Source of the DNA: Saccharum officinarum
Taxonomy: Eukaryota > Streptophyta > Magnoliopsida > Poales > Poaceae
DNA length: 64,000 nucleotides
Reading direction: 5' to 3'
Assembly (NCBI GenBank): GCA_020631735.1
Contig: CM036159.1
Coordinates: 96,960,701-97,024,700, forward strand
Shown here: in pieces, positions 50,969 to 64,000 of the stretch
Layout: every line of letters begins with the position of its first letter
Position numbering within the stretch: the first letter of the stretch is position 1
Translations under genes and position numbers: made by a program
Notes under the pieces: model-generated
The model's input: the letters and a program-made list of their open reading frames with translations, nothing else
What the model was told of the DNA's origin: nothing
Databases searched by the model: none

Positions 50969-53900
50969 AAGATTCAACATTAAACTTGTCGTATGTGTAT
51001 TTAAAACAAAGGTTTTGTTTTATAAAATCAGTTTTATCAACTTATAGTTATATATAGGTTTGTCAAATCTAAATTTTAAACCTAAGTATGCCAGTGGTCA
51101 ATTTCCTTACGCCCATATAAGGATTATTAGGTGGCTTATATAAGTACTAACTTGGGGGTTTTTCATTTATGCATCTACGCCCAGGCTAAGGTATGTATGT
51201 GTGATAACTCTCCCACACTATGCTACCCAGTGTGTCAGATTAGAGGTAGCCTTCATATATGAAATAGCCATATATGTTGCTAAGTTTACTTTTATGCAAC
51301 GTCGCACCTACGCTCAGGTAAGTGTGAGTTGTGAGAGCATGACCGTACAACCCTCGGTCTAGGGGAGAGCTAGTTTTAGTTACTGGATTATTTACATGTT
51401 ACACACATGTATATATGAAGGTACTTAATTGTGGGTGATCGAATGATTCGGGTAGTTTTGGTGCTACATGGATATATACGGGGGTATATGTACATGGAAG
51501 TACTTAGAATTTTACTTCTCTGCTTTCATTGTGTGCTATATTGGGAAATGTTGGGCTGCAATGAAACTTTTCTGCAGGTACGCTAACCACGAATGCGTAA
51601 GTTGAATGTAGCTGACGACTAGCTATATATCGAGAGAGTGCGTGTAATGCCACCGACATAGAACGTGATCGCCACCTTAGGTTGGCAGTCTTGTGAGGAC
51701 GAATAGGACGAAGCATGCATTATCATGATTGTTGCTTTATGCATGGCTATACTCTTCTCACCCTTGTTCTATAGTGTGTAACTTGTGATCAATGTGTTAC
51801 ACTATCTTTCTTGTGTGAAGCTAAACAAGAATGCCTTACTCTATGTTGCCCACCCAAGCGTTTGCCAATGCTTTAGACCTCACTTAAGTAAATTGGAGTC
51901 TCGTGAATGAATTAAATTGGTGTTGGTCTAAGGTAACAATGTTTAGAGCCACTAGGATGATATGTTTGTGTGCTCTCTTGTTAAGTAGAATAAAGGCAAA
52001 CTTTGTTTTGCTTATTAAACGTTGGCTGCTAGAGCGCTTTCTGTTGTAGTGATGCTTTTATGATCATAATGGTGTTTTCTGTGGTTATAGAGAATACTAA
52101 AGTTGTAGCTAACTTACTTATCTATCTTGTCCTAAAAATTTTAGGACCCTAGGTTTTATGGCTTGGGAGTTATACATTTTAGAAGTTTGTTGTCAGAATC
52201 TGCTCATGTTCAGAGCAGATTTGAATGTTTGTTATGGGTGAGCCTGATGCTTAGTAGTGGTTGCTTAAGCTAATTGGATTGGATCTCTCCAATGCTTGAC
52301 TTTGATGTTTGTATGTATGCTTGTTAGTTAATTAGTGCCATAGTTGTCACTTCGTTTGTCTTCGGTAAGCATACGAGTGTCGAGTAGCTTTATCTTAGAG
52401 CAATACTCGAGTTACGCGAAACGATCTCTTGGCGTCATCCCCAATTAGGTTCTTTTCCTTATGAGCCCAAGTCTGGACCATTAAATATGCGTGTATACCA
52501 TGGTTGTCCTGCAACCGCACGTGAATACCTTTGTTTGATCTACTATCCAAGATAGATTCTCTCCAACTCTTCCTTTTGGCTATAGTTGTTTGATGCCAAG
52601 TTGTAAGACCCTTAACTGAATCCATGTTGGACCTACTGATTGCCTCTCCTACAGGTGATCTGGTGCAATGATAATCTTTCGTCGTCTGATCTCAAAATCG
52701 GTTGCTTGTAAATTCGGGTATCTACCTTATCAACTCAATCTATGATTGACATATTGGTTTTCGTCCTTGAAGTTTGAGTAATCCATCCCTAACCTTCCCA
52801 AGTCTCAGGATGTTTATCGATCTTGATCTCATGTTGTTTCCCAACATGAATGAATCTTCTATTAATCTTCTATCTGGAACTCACCTTGGTGGACGCAAGT
52901 CGTGCATAGAATTTAAGCAAGAGTCCATTGATCAATTGTCTTTAGGAATTGAGCTATGATCTCTTGTGAGGTGTTTGATCTACGGATCTCCTCCTCGTTG
53001 ATTTTAAACCTTATGACTACCTTTACTTGCTATACCTCCTTGTATAATGCTTGTTTTTACCACCCAAATTGTGTCACTTGAAATTTCACCTTGGTGGTGT
53101 GATCGATAATGGTGTTATGAGTAGCAGCTAACGGTGCCGCGATGAAACCTAGGGCCTCCTTGTGACCGGCTGGCACATGGTTGTGCTGCTCGGCACGCGC
53201 TGGTATCGTGGTTTCTAGTCATGACCCATTGCGGAACAACATCAATGTGTTATTCTCATGTGAACTTTTCCTTGGTTATCTTTCCCATATCGTATCGTAA
53301 GATCCATATCTTAGACCAAAAGTAGTGGAGTGTCCTTCTGAAGTTGCTAAGAGGATAACCTTTGAAGAACAGGTCACCGACATAAACATTAACAAACTGC
53401 AATATGTGGTAGACAAGTGACTCTACTTAGTTGTTAGACTATTGACGAACGTCATCTAGTGAGCAACGTATCTCATTCCTGTTGGATAAAAAGGACACAC
53501 AACACTTAATGTTGGACAAGTTATCTGTGAGATGAGAATTGATTGTCGCATTGTGCATGTGATCGAAGCTATCCAAGTTGAAATCTTGGGTGCATAATGA
53601 TCATACAATCGAAATCAACCATCTCTAGAATAACTTCCTATTCGCTAACTTCGATGGCAACCATCCGTTCTGCATCAACTACAGTCGTTGTGGTCAAGAG
53701 GAAAGATTTGAAACTTTTTAGTGTTGAGAGACAACTAATTAGTTACCAATGGGAAGGTTAATCTCTAGCTAGGTAACGATTCTTTGGTAGCTACGAAGGC
53801 TATGTCTTACAGAGCAATAACCAACAAGAAGTTAATCAACTAGCCAACAACTTGAGTGATATTCTGATATTCTATCTTCCACAGCCATTGTGACCAAGTC

Positions 53901-55318
53901 AATTCCATCTTGGACAATCACACAGATAGTGCAAAGTGTTCAATCAGCTGAGGTGAAGAATTAGAGAAAGTATGCCCTAGTTCTGATCTGTATCTTTGTG
54001 CCCATAGGTACCACAAACGGTTTGTCCATAACTTTATTGGACGAAGTGTCGAGGAATATTCGGAAGCGGTTCCTTATCCTTGTAGGAATGTTCTCCAGGC
54101 AGAGTATGCGTTTTGCCCTGCAAAAGTAACCTGCAAGTTCAAAGCGTGTGCATCCTCGGATTGTTATGTAAATTAATAGGCGAGATCTACTGTTGGATGG
54201 CCCTTTTGAGGTCTCACAGATACTAGTTTACACTCTTTCAATTGCTTTTGCTTTCTCGTATCCCTAATGTACGAGCAGCCTTGGTTTCTGCAAATCAATT
54301 TATACCATCGCGAATCAAAAGCAATTTGAAAAGTGTCAAACAACAGATTTCCCATCTTAGAGCTGCTGTTTGATCCTAAAAAGGAAGCCTCAACGTGAAA
54401 GTTGGCCTGATAAAGTTGTTATGCTGCAAGTCAACTCAACTTACAATACAACTAAGTCACTAAGGAAAATTTTACTTAATCGCTTGGTGGTAGACTACTT
54501 CCCGCGGTTTAGTAAATATTACAACTTTTGTTGTCCTTAAGGCCTCGCTACATCTTTCTTTGGTACCTTATAAATGTTTTTTTACCAAGAGGTTACATAT
54601 GATTCAACCCAGATAACTGTTGTCTTTGGATAAAAGAATCTTATTAGGTAGCTGTTGGCAGGAATATGAAGCCAACTGAGTCAGCTATCACATTCACTAA
54701 ACACTCAACAGACTCAGATAATACAGTGTTGTCATCAGAGAAAGAGAACTGCACACATGGAACCTAAAGTAGTTTTCCATTAGTTGAGGTATGAATGTTT
54801 GAACATTTACGACCAACATAGACCGTGTCTATTGGTTAGTTAGTACCATATAACCTCAGAGAATGTTCGTCGTCTATGATCTCACCCTTTGGAAGGTTGT
54901 GCTCAAGCCATTTTTGGTAGAGGACTGCTTTTAAAAAATTGTGAACATAGGGTCATTTCAACGAATACACTTCTGAATATTTCGGTCTAGTGTCAAGTTC
55001 ATATGGCCTATGTTGTGGTCATTAGAAAGTCAGATACTTGTGAGTGGTTCACTCATGGACCAAATGATCTCCGTACACTGAGAATGCAGTATGTGCTATC
55101 TTGGATTTCCTCCCAAAGTAACCATGCTTCATGGAAGTTAATGAAGGAAATTCTTCAGACAAATTTTATCATGAAAAGTAAGTATCAGAAAGTGCCTTTG
55201 GTCAAAGTGTTCACCGATGTTGAAGCTTTGTAGCTGCATGCTATAGCAAATGTTGGGAACTTGATAACGTATCTCTCTTCCTTAAAAGGTCTTCCATTCC
55301 GAATCTTGGGACGCGATT
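50969..55318 (+). other. LARD interior, essentially non-coding
   Basis: 4.35 kb without a frame above about 76 codons on either strand and without any recognisable gag, protease, reverse transcriptase, RNase H or integrase motif. The length is far below a normal gypsy interior. It may keep only packaging or structural RNA signals. Confidence 0.8.
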
Positions 55319-55336
55319 CTTTTAAGGGGGGAGGGC
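55319..55336 (+). other. LARD polypurine tract
   Basis: A purine run (ttttaaggggggagggc) ending directly at the 3' LTR, in the place where plus-strand synthesis would be primed. Confidence 0.85.
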
Positions 55337-58300
55337 TGTAACACTCCAGGTGTTTATCACCAATTAAGTGGTGGGTTTAAGCTTAAACATGACAGGTTAA
55401 GTGGGGATGACAATGTCAAGGTCAAACCTATGGAATAAGCCCTGACCTAAACTTGGATATTGCATCCTTGCTTACATATAGGCTCAATTAAAAGATATAG
55501 GCTTGGATGTTGCTATCAAAGTATCTTCACATGTCTCACCTCAGTAACTATCTATATTAATCCCTAGAAAAGTTTCATGGGGTTTGGAATCAAAAAGTCA
55601 CATGAAATGATAAGTTCCATTCCTATTGGAACTTGCATCATTAAGTGAATAGAATTGTAGATCATCAGCCAAACCATGCAAACTTGCCCAAATGACTCTA
55701 TCTGAACTCTACAACAAAAGTCATAGAGGGTTCATGTTGAGCAAATGTCAAGAAAATGCCTTAAATGGTCGAAAACCCTATTTGAAGAGTTTATCAGATT
55801 GCTTCATTGATGGCAGTGAAACTCCAGTTTTTGCTCGAGCTATGAGGTTGGATTTTCCCTATGGTGGAAGATTGGGATGTGTGCAACAAATGTTAGTTTT
55901 GGACCAAGTCATGATTCAACTCCTAAGTGGCCCAAATAGTAGCCTCAAATTTGAATCTGCTGCTGTTTTCAGACTTAGGAAATATTCTAAGTCTTGGGAG
56001 CTGATTTATGAAGGTCATTAGGTTGACATTCCTCGTTCTCCAAAATTTGTTACGCAACTTGAGTTGATCCAAAAATAGAAATTGAAGGTAACTCATTGGA
56101 GAAGAGCATACAAAAATTTGGAATGTGTTGGACTCAGTTTGACAAGGTTTTGACATCCATTTTTAATGGTCGTTAAGTCGCTGACACTGTCAAGTTTAGC
56201 ACTAATTATGTCCTAGTCTATTGGTCTAATGACCTGAGTGTAATGGAGATAAATGTAGATCAAGGTCTGGTGAACAAACTTCATAATTGGCCCATGGCCC
56301 AGTTCGGCCCAGAAGTGGCCTAAATCAGCGTCCGAAACAGGCCAAGTCGCCGCTCACCACGTGCTCGTTGAAATGCTTCAGCGGGCGGCGCGTGTCCAGT
56401 GCGTGGCAGCCATGCCCGAGCAGCGCTCCCACCTCCTTGCCGCGTGCCCCGGCGCCCCTGTGCCGATGAGGAGGCGTCCAGGCTTGCCCTCTACCTCTCC
56501 CATTCATTCTCTGCCTCCCTCGCTCGCCCTCAGCGCTCTTGCCCTCGCTTTGCTGCTCGCGCACGGTCGTGCCGCCATGGATGGCCGCCGAGCTCGAGCC
56601 GCCGCTGCGGCTGCAGGCGCTGCCTTCTCTCGTCCTCCGCTGCAGTGTCTAGCCACGCCGAGCATGCGATGCCGGAGCCCTAGCCACCGCAGCCTCGCCG
56701 TCGCGGAGAATGGCGTCGCCATCATTGCCGGCCGGGCAAAGCTCCGCCTCCTCCGTTCCCTCACCTCCGGTCCTTCTCCGCCCCAACCGACCACAGAAGA
56801 GCCTTCCCCACCTCGCACCGCACATCCAGGGCTCCTCTTCTCGTCGGTTCCACCGCTGCAGCACGCTCCCGCCGAGGCGCTGGCCGTCGAGCCGCCTGCC
56901 GTCGTGGCCAGGCCGCCACAGCAAGCGTCGGGCCGTTGAGAGCCCCTCCTCGGGTGTGCACGGGTCCCCTGCCGCTCCTCCACTGCCGCTCGCCGCCGGA
57001 GCGCCGCCCCGGCCGGCCGGAGCCGCGGGCCGGCCTCCTCCTCTGTTTCCGGGCGAACGGAGGAGGAAGAAGGCCTCCTGTCTCTCTCTGTGAATGACAG
57101 GTGGACCCAACCGGGCATGCAGGTCCCGCATGTCAGCGTTATGAGAGGCACAGTTGGGGTACACGTCCGGGTGCGCCTAGCAGATCTGGGGTGAAGCAGT
57201 TAATTTCGTTTTTGAATTTCAGAATTTTGTTAAATCTTCTAAAATTCATATCTCCTGCTAGGTAATTCCAAAAATAGTAAATGGGGACTTTTTGGAAACC
57301 TTGAGAAGAGATCTATGCAGTAGAGTCATAAAATTCTATATGTTTGTAGATAATTTCTGATGTCTTTATTTAAGCCTTAAAAATGCTCCCAAAAATGCTT
57401 ATCATCTTGAGCAGAGCCATATCTGGAGTTTTAGAACTCCAAAAATGATGATTCTTGTTTTGTTAATTTTGTGATGACATTTAATTGCTAGGAAAAATAT
57501 TAAACACACTAATTTTTCACTGTTTTCTTAGGGTTTTGATTGGACCTTGATAAATAAGGAAATCTATATTATTTTTCTTGTCATTTTATATCTTGAGTTG
57601 TGATGCTCCAAATGATGTGAAATTTTTATGGTAGTCTTGTCATGATATGTATGTACTGTGGTATAAATTTCTTGGTCACTACTTATTTTATGATCTAATT
57701 ATTGATTTAACTTGTTTATGGCTTGTTAAATAGCTTGTAAATAATATATAATTGATAAAATGGAAAATGTTGTTCCTTTAGATTAGTATGATGTTTATCT
57801 ATCATATTGATTCATGCTATGGCCTTGTGTTCATAGAAAATATGGAGTTTTAGGTTTTACTTGCTCTCACATGATTTCTCTCATTAGCTATTTGTCTTTT
57901 TCATAGAGGTTGATATATATGTCCAAATGGTTTGAAATTTGTACAGTAAACTTTTGGGAGCATGTGTAGGCCTATGTAATTTTGGTAGAATTTATTATGC
58001 ACTTTTGATATGTGTTCATAATTCCACCAAATTATCTAAATAAATTAAGAAAATGCATTAAAAGAAATTATTTAGGAATAGACACTATGTTTTCTGGTGT
58101 TCATTAGTCATGTGTGACATGTTGATAAAGTTGGTTTGGTCTAATTATATGTTTGCAATATAAGTTAATAATTATTTCTTGCAAATGAAGTTTCTGGACA
58201 GATCTAGGAACTTAGCAAAGTTCTTTATGATAATGTGCTTTGTTGTGAAACTTGTTTATACAAAAGTTGTAGATAATATATATATAGCTGCTGTTAAAAT

Positions 58301-60497
58301 TTGGTGGTATTTGGCCAAGTAGTTTTTGAGTTATAGCTGTTTAAAGTTGGGTTACAGAATTGCTTGCTCTCTGTCTTGTTGGACCAGTTTCTGTGTTTGT
58401 GTAAATTTGATATGTTAGACTTTGGAACCATGCTGTGATGATTATAAATGAAATGTAGAGAATTTCATAAGCTTTCCATAATGTCTTCTTGCAAGTCATT
58501 TGGATTTAGGGATCTCCAGTTATGATGGATTTACTGAGCTACTGTATGTATGTCCAGAAAGTAGCAGATTCTTGTTCTAGTGCTTTGATTGACTTTGCCA
58601 TGCTAGGGTGTGGAAGTGTGGCTCATATCCTTGATGGTACTTGGTTTAGTGCCCTGTGAGCTTGTGAGACTTGTTTCTTGATTGATGTGTTTGCAATCTT
58701 CTATGTTATGCCTTAGTGAGGATTAAGTTAATTAGCTCTAGGGTTTAGGTGAACTTTGGTATGCTTGCATGATTACTTTATTTATTGCACTTCTTTGTAT
58801 TCATACACTTGCATCTTGCATCTCATTTAGGTACGCTAGATGCATCACGTGAAGGACGTGTGGTGGAGCCAAACCCGAAGATGGAGTTGGTGGATCCATC
58901 CCGAAGGGAAATGCTCGCCAAGCGAGTTTTATCTGACATACTCTAACTTGAGTCGGATCCCAGGCAAGCCCCGGAGCATTATAAGCCTCCTACCTTCAAA
59001 GCAATTAATTCTATTTATGTTATAAGTATTGTTGCATTAAGTGGTAGGAGTTGGTTGGAAACCCTTGCTGCATTATATCATTCCTTGTCCAGATATATGA
59101 ATCCTTGAATCCTACATAGATTAGGATCGAGTAGATGCTTAGCCCTGCTTTAAGCGGTAGAAGTCAGGTGATTTTCTGTCACCTGCGAGATATAGGGATA
59201 TTCATATATGGCACGGTTGGCTATATTTGCTATCGTGGAATGGAACCATGTGTTAATAAAATGAAATGAGACCGGGTGGGATGACGATAGTGAAGCAACA
59301 AGACATGGAGGACTTGGGTGTGAATCTATCCCTGTCTGAGTCGTTTAAGGACCGATTCGCTGTACGTCCTTGAGTCATGTTGAACGCAGTCTAACACTTA
59401 GTTGGCCGGATAAGCCGTTCCGACCACGAAGCCGAGTAATGTGATTCAGGCCGGGAATCGAATGGTAGGTTGCTTCTTGGAGGAGAGAAAGGATGTGCTT
59501 GGGGACATTGGCGTGAGACCAAGGGGGGGTTAGAGTCCCTATCACCTGGCAGAGTGTCGCCCTTGGGGTCGCGACATTATTCGGACCCGCGATTCCTGAA
59601 TCATATGAAAAGGTGGCTTGTGCGACCCTGGCAGGGGCCTGCGCGGTGAGTGTTAGAAATACCCCTCTAGCTGGATAGGAATTCGATTCGAATCGCCGTC
59701 GCTCCCGGTTAGTGAGCACTTGACTTGAGCAGCGGCAACGTAGATTCCATTAAATTGAACGGATGGTTAATTGGATCACGATGGAAAGGTTACCTCAATT
59801 TATACCTGCTATGGTTAATATTGTTTGCTCCTAATAAAGTGAGTGCTCTAGTACAGGTTCTAATATAGATGATAGGTTAATGATAATTAACTTGATGCTT
59901 AAGCATTAATGATTGATCATCTATATTAAGCTTTTATGCAAAAAGTTGTTAAGCTAGCCCCACTTTATATCAGCCTTGCATGATCCTTGGTGTCACTTAT
60001 TTCTGGTTTCTGACGGGTAAGTCTAGCTGAGTACCTTCTCGTACTCAGGGTTTTATCCCCACTTGTTGCAGGTTATGATGTATCTTGGCGACTGCAAGAG
60101 TTGGTTGGCTCCTGCCGTAGAGGCGGAGTGTGATCATGGGCATGATCCTTCTTATTTATCTTCTCTCTAATGCTTTTGTTGGAAGTCGACCGTGGTACTG
60201 GCATGTATTTGAAATAAGAATAATATTAGTTTCAAATTACTTTGCTTCCGCTACTTTTGAACTTAAGTTGTAATAACTATGTTGAACTCCGATGTATATT
60301 CAATTACTTGTGAAATGGTTGTAACATGTGACTTGTTATGTTGAATCACTACGATCTTGGCTGGTATGTGGGTTGGTTTGAAATCCCTCGTGATTTCATT
60401 GGACTACCGGAGTTATATGGGCTCAAGTGCGAGAATTTGATCACTTCGGTGATTGTTTTTGTACTTGTGCTCTTATAATTTGGACGGTTCCGTTACA
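55337..60497 (+). repeat. LARD 3' LTR, 5161 bp
   Basis: Direct repeat of the 5' LTR with one extra G near 59527 and the same TGTAACACTCC ... GTTACA ends. Confidence 0.95.
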
Positions 60498-63400
60498 GTC
60501 ATCACACCATATCCCACTGAGCCTATGGCACCGGTGAGGGAGGCTAATAAGACTGATGTTGCATGGCAGACTAGACAGAGGGGCTTTGCTCCCATAAAAA
60601 TGTCATATGATCTTGATCATAAAATGTGGGTCACTGCTAACAAGAAATATTTGGCTGTGATAAAGAACATAATTGAGTCTGCCATTGTGGGCTCAATTTC
60701 AGAGTGTGACACGGTCACAGAGTACCTTGACAAAATAAAGAGTCAGTTCACTAGCTCTTCAAAGACATATGCTACCCAGCTGATAAAGCAGCTGGTGATA
60801 GAGAGGTACTCTGGAGGTGGCAGTGACATAAGAGAGCACATACTAAGCATGAGCAATTTGGCATCCAAGCTGAAACTAATGGATCTGGCTCTTAAAGATG
60901 AGTTTCTTATCCATCTGATTTTTGCTTCCTTACCAAAGGAATTTGACACTTTTGTTGTTAACTACAACATACAGCCCGAGAAGTGGGACTTAGAGAAGTT
61001 CATAGCTATATGTGTGCAAGAGGAGGAGAAAATAAAAGTTGCAAATGGTGGTTCCATCAACTATGTGAAAGAAAACAAGAAAAAGAACTTCAACTCCTCC
61101 TCAAAGGCATAGGGAAAGGCTCCCATGCAGCATCAATCTCAGCAGAAGAAGTTTGCAGTGGAGAAATATCAGTGTCTTCATTACAAGAAGACGAGATATT
61201 ATAAGAAAGATTATCCCGATTTCTTGAAGATGATCATGGCAAAGAAATGTGAGAACATTATTATGTTCATAAATAAATCCCTGTATGTACAATATCCAAA
61301 ATTTACTTGGTGAATTAATTCAGAAGCAACTATTCATGTTGCTAATTCTTTACATGGATTCCATTCGACGAGGACTATGCAAAGAAGAGGAAGATGCATT
61401 AAAGTCGCAAATAGAGTCCGAGCAGATGTTGAAGCCGTTGGCGATCTTTCTCTAGAGCTTGCTAATGGTTTTATGCTTTTACTTAGGGATGTTCTTTATG
61501 TTCCTTCTTTATAAAGAAACTTGATTAGTGTTTCATGCTTGGACAATGATGGTTATGATTGTCATTTTGGAAATGGCAAATGTGAGATATGGTTTAATGC
61601 TAAATGTGTTGGTCTTGACTTCCGACAAGATGACCTTTATTTATTATCACTTCATGAAAATGTGAATTCCGTTTGTGATGTGAATGAAAATGTGTCATCG
61701 CTTGTGAATGCAAACAGAAAACGAAAGAGAACTCATGATGCATCGTCGAAATTATGACACTGTCGTTTAGGCTATATTTTGAGGGGGAGAATAGAAAGAC
61801 TAGTTAAGAATGGAATTCTTCCTCCACTGGAGTTCTCAGACTTAGAACAATGCATAGAATATATTAAAGGAAAGTATGTAAAGAAAATTAAGAAAGATGT
61901 CAAACGAAGCGTAGGAATTTTAGAGATAATTCACACAGACATCTGTGGTTCATTTTCTGTGAAGAGTGTGGATGGTTATGACTCGTTCATAACATTCACA
62001 GATGATTACTCTCATTTTGGCTACATTTATCCAATCAAAGAAACAACAGAAGTGTTGGATAAATTTAAGATATTTAAGGCTAAAGTTAAAAATCAGCACA
62101 ATTTAAAGATTAAGATAGTCAGATCCAACCGTGGGGGGAGGGTACTACGGTTGGCATACCCCATATGGCCAAGTTCCTGGACCTTTTACAAGGTTCTTAC
62201 AGGAAAATGGCTTAGTAGCCCAATATTCTACACTGGGTGATCCTTAGCAGAATAGAGTAGCTGAAAGACGTAACCATACCCTGATGGATATGATGCGCAG
62301 TATGATAAGTTACTCCACCTTACCATTGGGTCTATAGATGGAGGCGTTAAAAACTGTCATTCATATTCTTAAGGAGTACCAAGTAAGTCGATGTCCAAAA
62401 TACCGTATGAGTTGTGGATAGGAAGAGTACCATCACTAAACCACTTACGTGTGTGGGAGAGCCCTGCTAAGGCTAAAGTATTTAACCTAAAAATTTGAAA
62501 TTTAGATCCCAAAACAGTAAGTTGTCATTTCATTGGCTACCCTGAAAAGTCAAAAGGTTTTCATTTCTACTGTCCAGACAGACATACAAAGTTTGTAGAA
62601 ACGAGACACGCTGTCTTCTTAGAGGATGAGATGATAAGGGGAAGCGTGGTAGCTCGAGAAATTGATCTTGAGGAGAAGCGGGCGTGTGTGCTCACTCCGA
62701 TGATTCAGGAGCCATTTTTCTCACTGTCTGTTGTTGCTGCACCGACAACGCAAGATATTGTGGTGCCAGCACCTGTTGTTATTTCTCCTGTGGCAACAAT
62801 GAATGATGATGAGGAACCTGTCCTTCAGGATCCTATAGAACCTATTGCCACACATGAGGGGGAGCAACAACAGCCTCAAGCAGAAGATGTGCTAAATGTG
62901 GAGGCCCCGAGAAGGTCTCAAAGAGTTAAAAAATCAGTTATTCCTAATGATTATGAAGTTTATAATACTAAAGAGTTTTATATGGAGGGTGATCCCACCT
63001 CATATGAAGAAACTATGAGAACCACACACTCATCGAAGTGGTTAGAAGCTATGAAAGATGAAATGAAATCTATGAGTTCCAACGATGTTTGGGACTTAGA
63101 AGAAATTCCTAAAGGAGCCAAAATAGTAGGCTGTAAATGGGTCTACAAAATCAAATATGACTCCGGAGGGAATGTAGAAAGGTTTAAAGCGTGACTTATG
63201 GTGAAAGGCTTTACACAAAGAGAAGAGATAGACTACAATGAGACATTTTCACCAGTCTCATATAAGGATTCCTTCAGAATCATAATGACATTAGTGGCAC
63301 ATTATGATTTAGAATTACATCAAATGGATATAAAGACGGTATTCCTCAATAGGGATTTGGAGAAAAATGTTTACAAGACACAACCAAAAGATTTTGTCAT

Positions 63401-64000
63401 GGAAAGAAAAGAAAACATGGGATGCCGCCTGAAGAAATCCATTTATGGGTTAAAGCAAGCTTCAAGACAGTGGTTCTTGAAGTTTGATAGAACAATAAGG
63501 AATTTTAGGTTTAAAGAGAATGTTGAGGACAATTGTGTTTATGCAAAGTTCAAAAATGGAAAATATATTTTCCTAATTCTATATGTGGATGACATCCTAC
63601 TTGTTAGTAGTGATGTTAATTTGCTACAGGAGACGAAGAAGTTTTTGTCCTTAAAATTTGACATGAAAGATCTTGGTGAAGCATCATTTGTTTTGGGCAT
63701 AGAAATTCACAGAGATAGAAGAAAAGGGGTATTGGGACTATCACAAAAGACATATATAGAAAAGATTTTAAAGAAATTTAGTATGCACAATTGTAGTCCT
63801 TTACATGCACCTATAGTCAAGGGCGACAGATATGAGGATTTTTAATGCCCTAGGAACCAGTACGAGCTCGATCAAATGAAAGCGGTTCCATATGCTTCAA
63901 CTGTCAGAAGCCTACAGTATGCTCAAGTGTGTACGCGTCATGACTTAGCTTTTGTTACCGGGTTGCTTGACAGATTTCAGAGTAATCCAGGAATAGAACA

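Larger units (their letters stand above)
45795..60497 (+). mobile_element. LARD: non-autonomous Ty3/gypsy-type LTR element, 14.7 kb
   Basis: Two near-identical direct LTRs (45795-50954, 55337-60497) flank a 4382-bp interior. The element is bordered by a perfect GTCAT duplication (45790-45794 and 60498-60502). It has a primer-binding site after the 5' LTR and a polypurine tract before the 3' LTR but no gag, protease, RT or integrase frame. Very long LTRs with a conserved-size non-coding interior fit the LARD class (as Sukkula in barley). Proteins would have to come from a related autonomous gypsy element. The Tekay/Del affinity is inferred from the TGTAACACTCC terminus. Confidence 0.93.
44067..64000 (+). 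mobile_element. decayed Ty1/copia element hosting a LARD, runs off right edge
   Basis: Plus orientation: 5' LTR 44067-44536, primer-binding site, leader, gag from 45688 (split by the LARD at 45795-60497), then gag, protease, integrase and RT to the window end. It inserted into an exon of the DUF726 gene. Protease-integrase-RT order is Ty1/copia. Confidence 0.9.
45688..64000 (+). pseudogene. copia gag-pol, split by the LARD and full of stops
   Basis: Gag begins MSCIKDILTLKGDNHTE, then TGA (45739-45741) where Trp is expected. It is cut at 45794 and resumes at 60503 as [11 protein letters not shown]. The UBN2 gag core runs to 61112. The zinc knuckle (about 61160-61220) has lost cysteines. The protease site reads NSEAT instead of DSGAT. 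Integrase (61521-62300) keeps TDICG and TFTDDYS but has stops and a frameshift. RT (63198-63844) keeps GFTQREEIDYNETFSPV, the YGLKQASRQW region and YVDD (63592-63603). TGA replaces an expected Arg codon at about 63192. The RNase H start is at the window end. Dead copy. Confidence 0.88.

Overview
This window is nuclear DNA from a grass. I infer Andropogoneae (the sorghum, sugarcane, Miscanthus and maize group), but the species is not identified. The support is split GT-AG genes with GC-rich first exons, Stowaway- and Tourist-type MITEs, and deep nesting of grass-style Ty1/copia and Ty3/gypsy elements. A run of exactly 100 N (36485-36584) marks an assembly gap. Most of the longer open frames here are transposon remnants or lie by chance inside LTRs.

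Layout, left half. Positions 1-7605 hold a defective minus-strand copia element (SIRE/Maximus-like): broken gag-pol, primer-binding site, and an LTR into which a related solo LTR (5571-7484) has inserted with a 5-bp target duplication. A Stowaway-like MITE and AT-rich repeats follow. Next comes the one clearly intact host gene, a 20-exon WD40 gene of the WDR6 family (9364-19368, 1336 codons in my reconstruction). It carries a full-length RTE-type LINE with an open 1040-codon ORF in intron 7 and a 72-bp scrap of the same LINE family in intron 11. A 5'-truncated third copy lies just downstream of the gene. Then come a gypsy protease remnant, a possible minus-strand promoter, and a CACTA-like terminus split by a solo LTR (22375-24256).

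Middle. A 3.96-kb gypsy solo LTR (25913-29876) contains a long (TA)n tract. It is followed by a 57-bp (19-codon) degenerate repeat array, a Tourist-like MITE, a small candidate membrane-protein gene with an unresolved reading frame (32368-33214), a decayed plus-strand copia gag, and the start of another gypsy LTR running into the gap. Right of the gap is a second SIRE-like copia (36585-40616, minus).

Right half. A non-autonomous hAT element and a MITE precede a DUF726/TMCO4-family gene remnant (42216-44066) that has nonsense codons. A copia element (from 44067 to beyond the window end) interrupts it inside an exon. That copia is itself split in gag by a 14.7-kb gypsy-type element (45795-60497) with 5.16-kb LTRs, a primer-binding site, a polypurine tract and a perfect 5-bp target duplication. 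Its 4.38-kb interior is essentially non-coding, so it fits a LARD (large retrotransposon derivative).

How the parts relate. The WD40 gene is probably a functional housekeeping gene acting in tRNA anticodon 2'-O-methylation. The DUF726 remnant looks dead. The rest records several transposition layers, the youngest being the LARD (about 0.9% LTR divergence by eye) and the RTE insertions. No tRNA or rRNA genes and no CRISPR arrays were seen.
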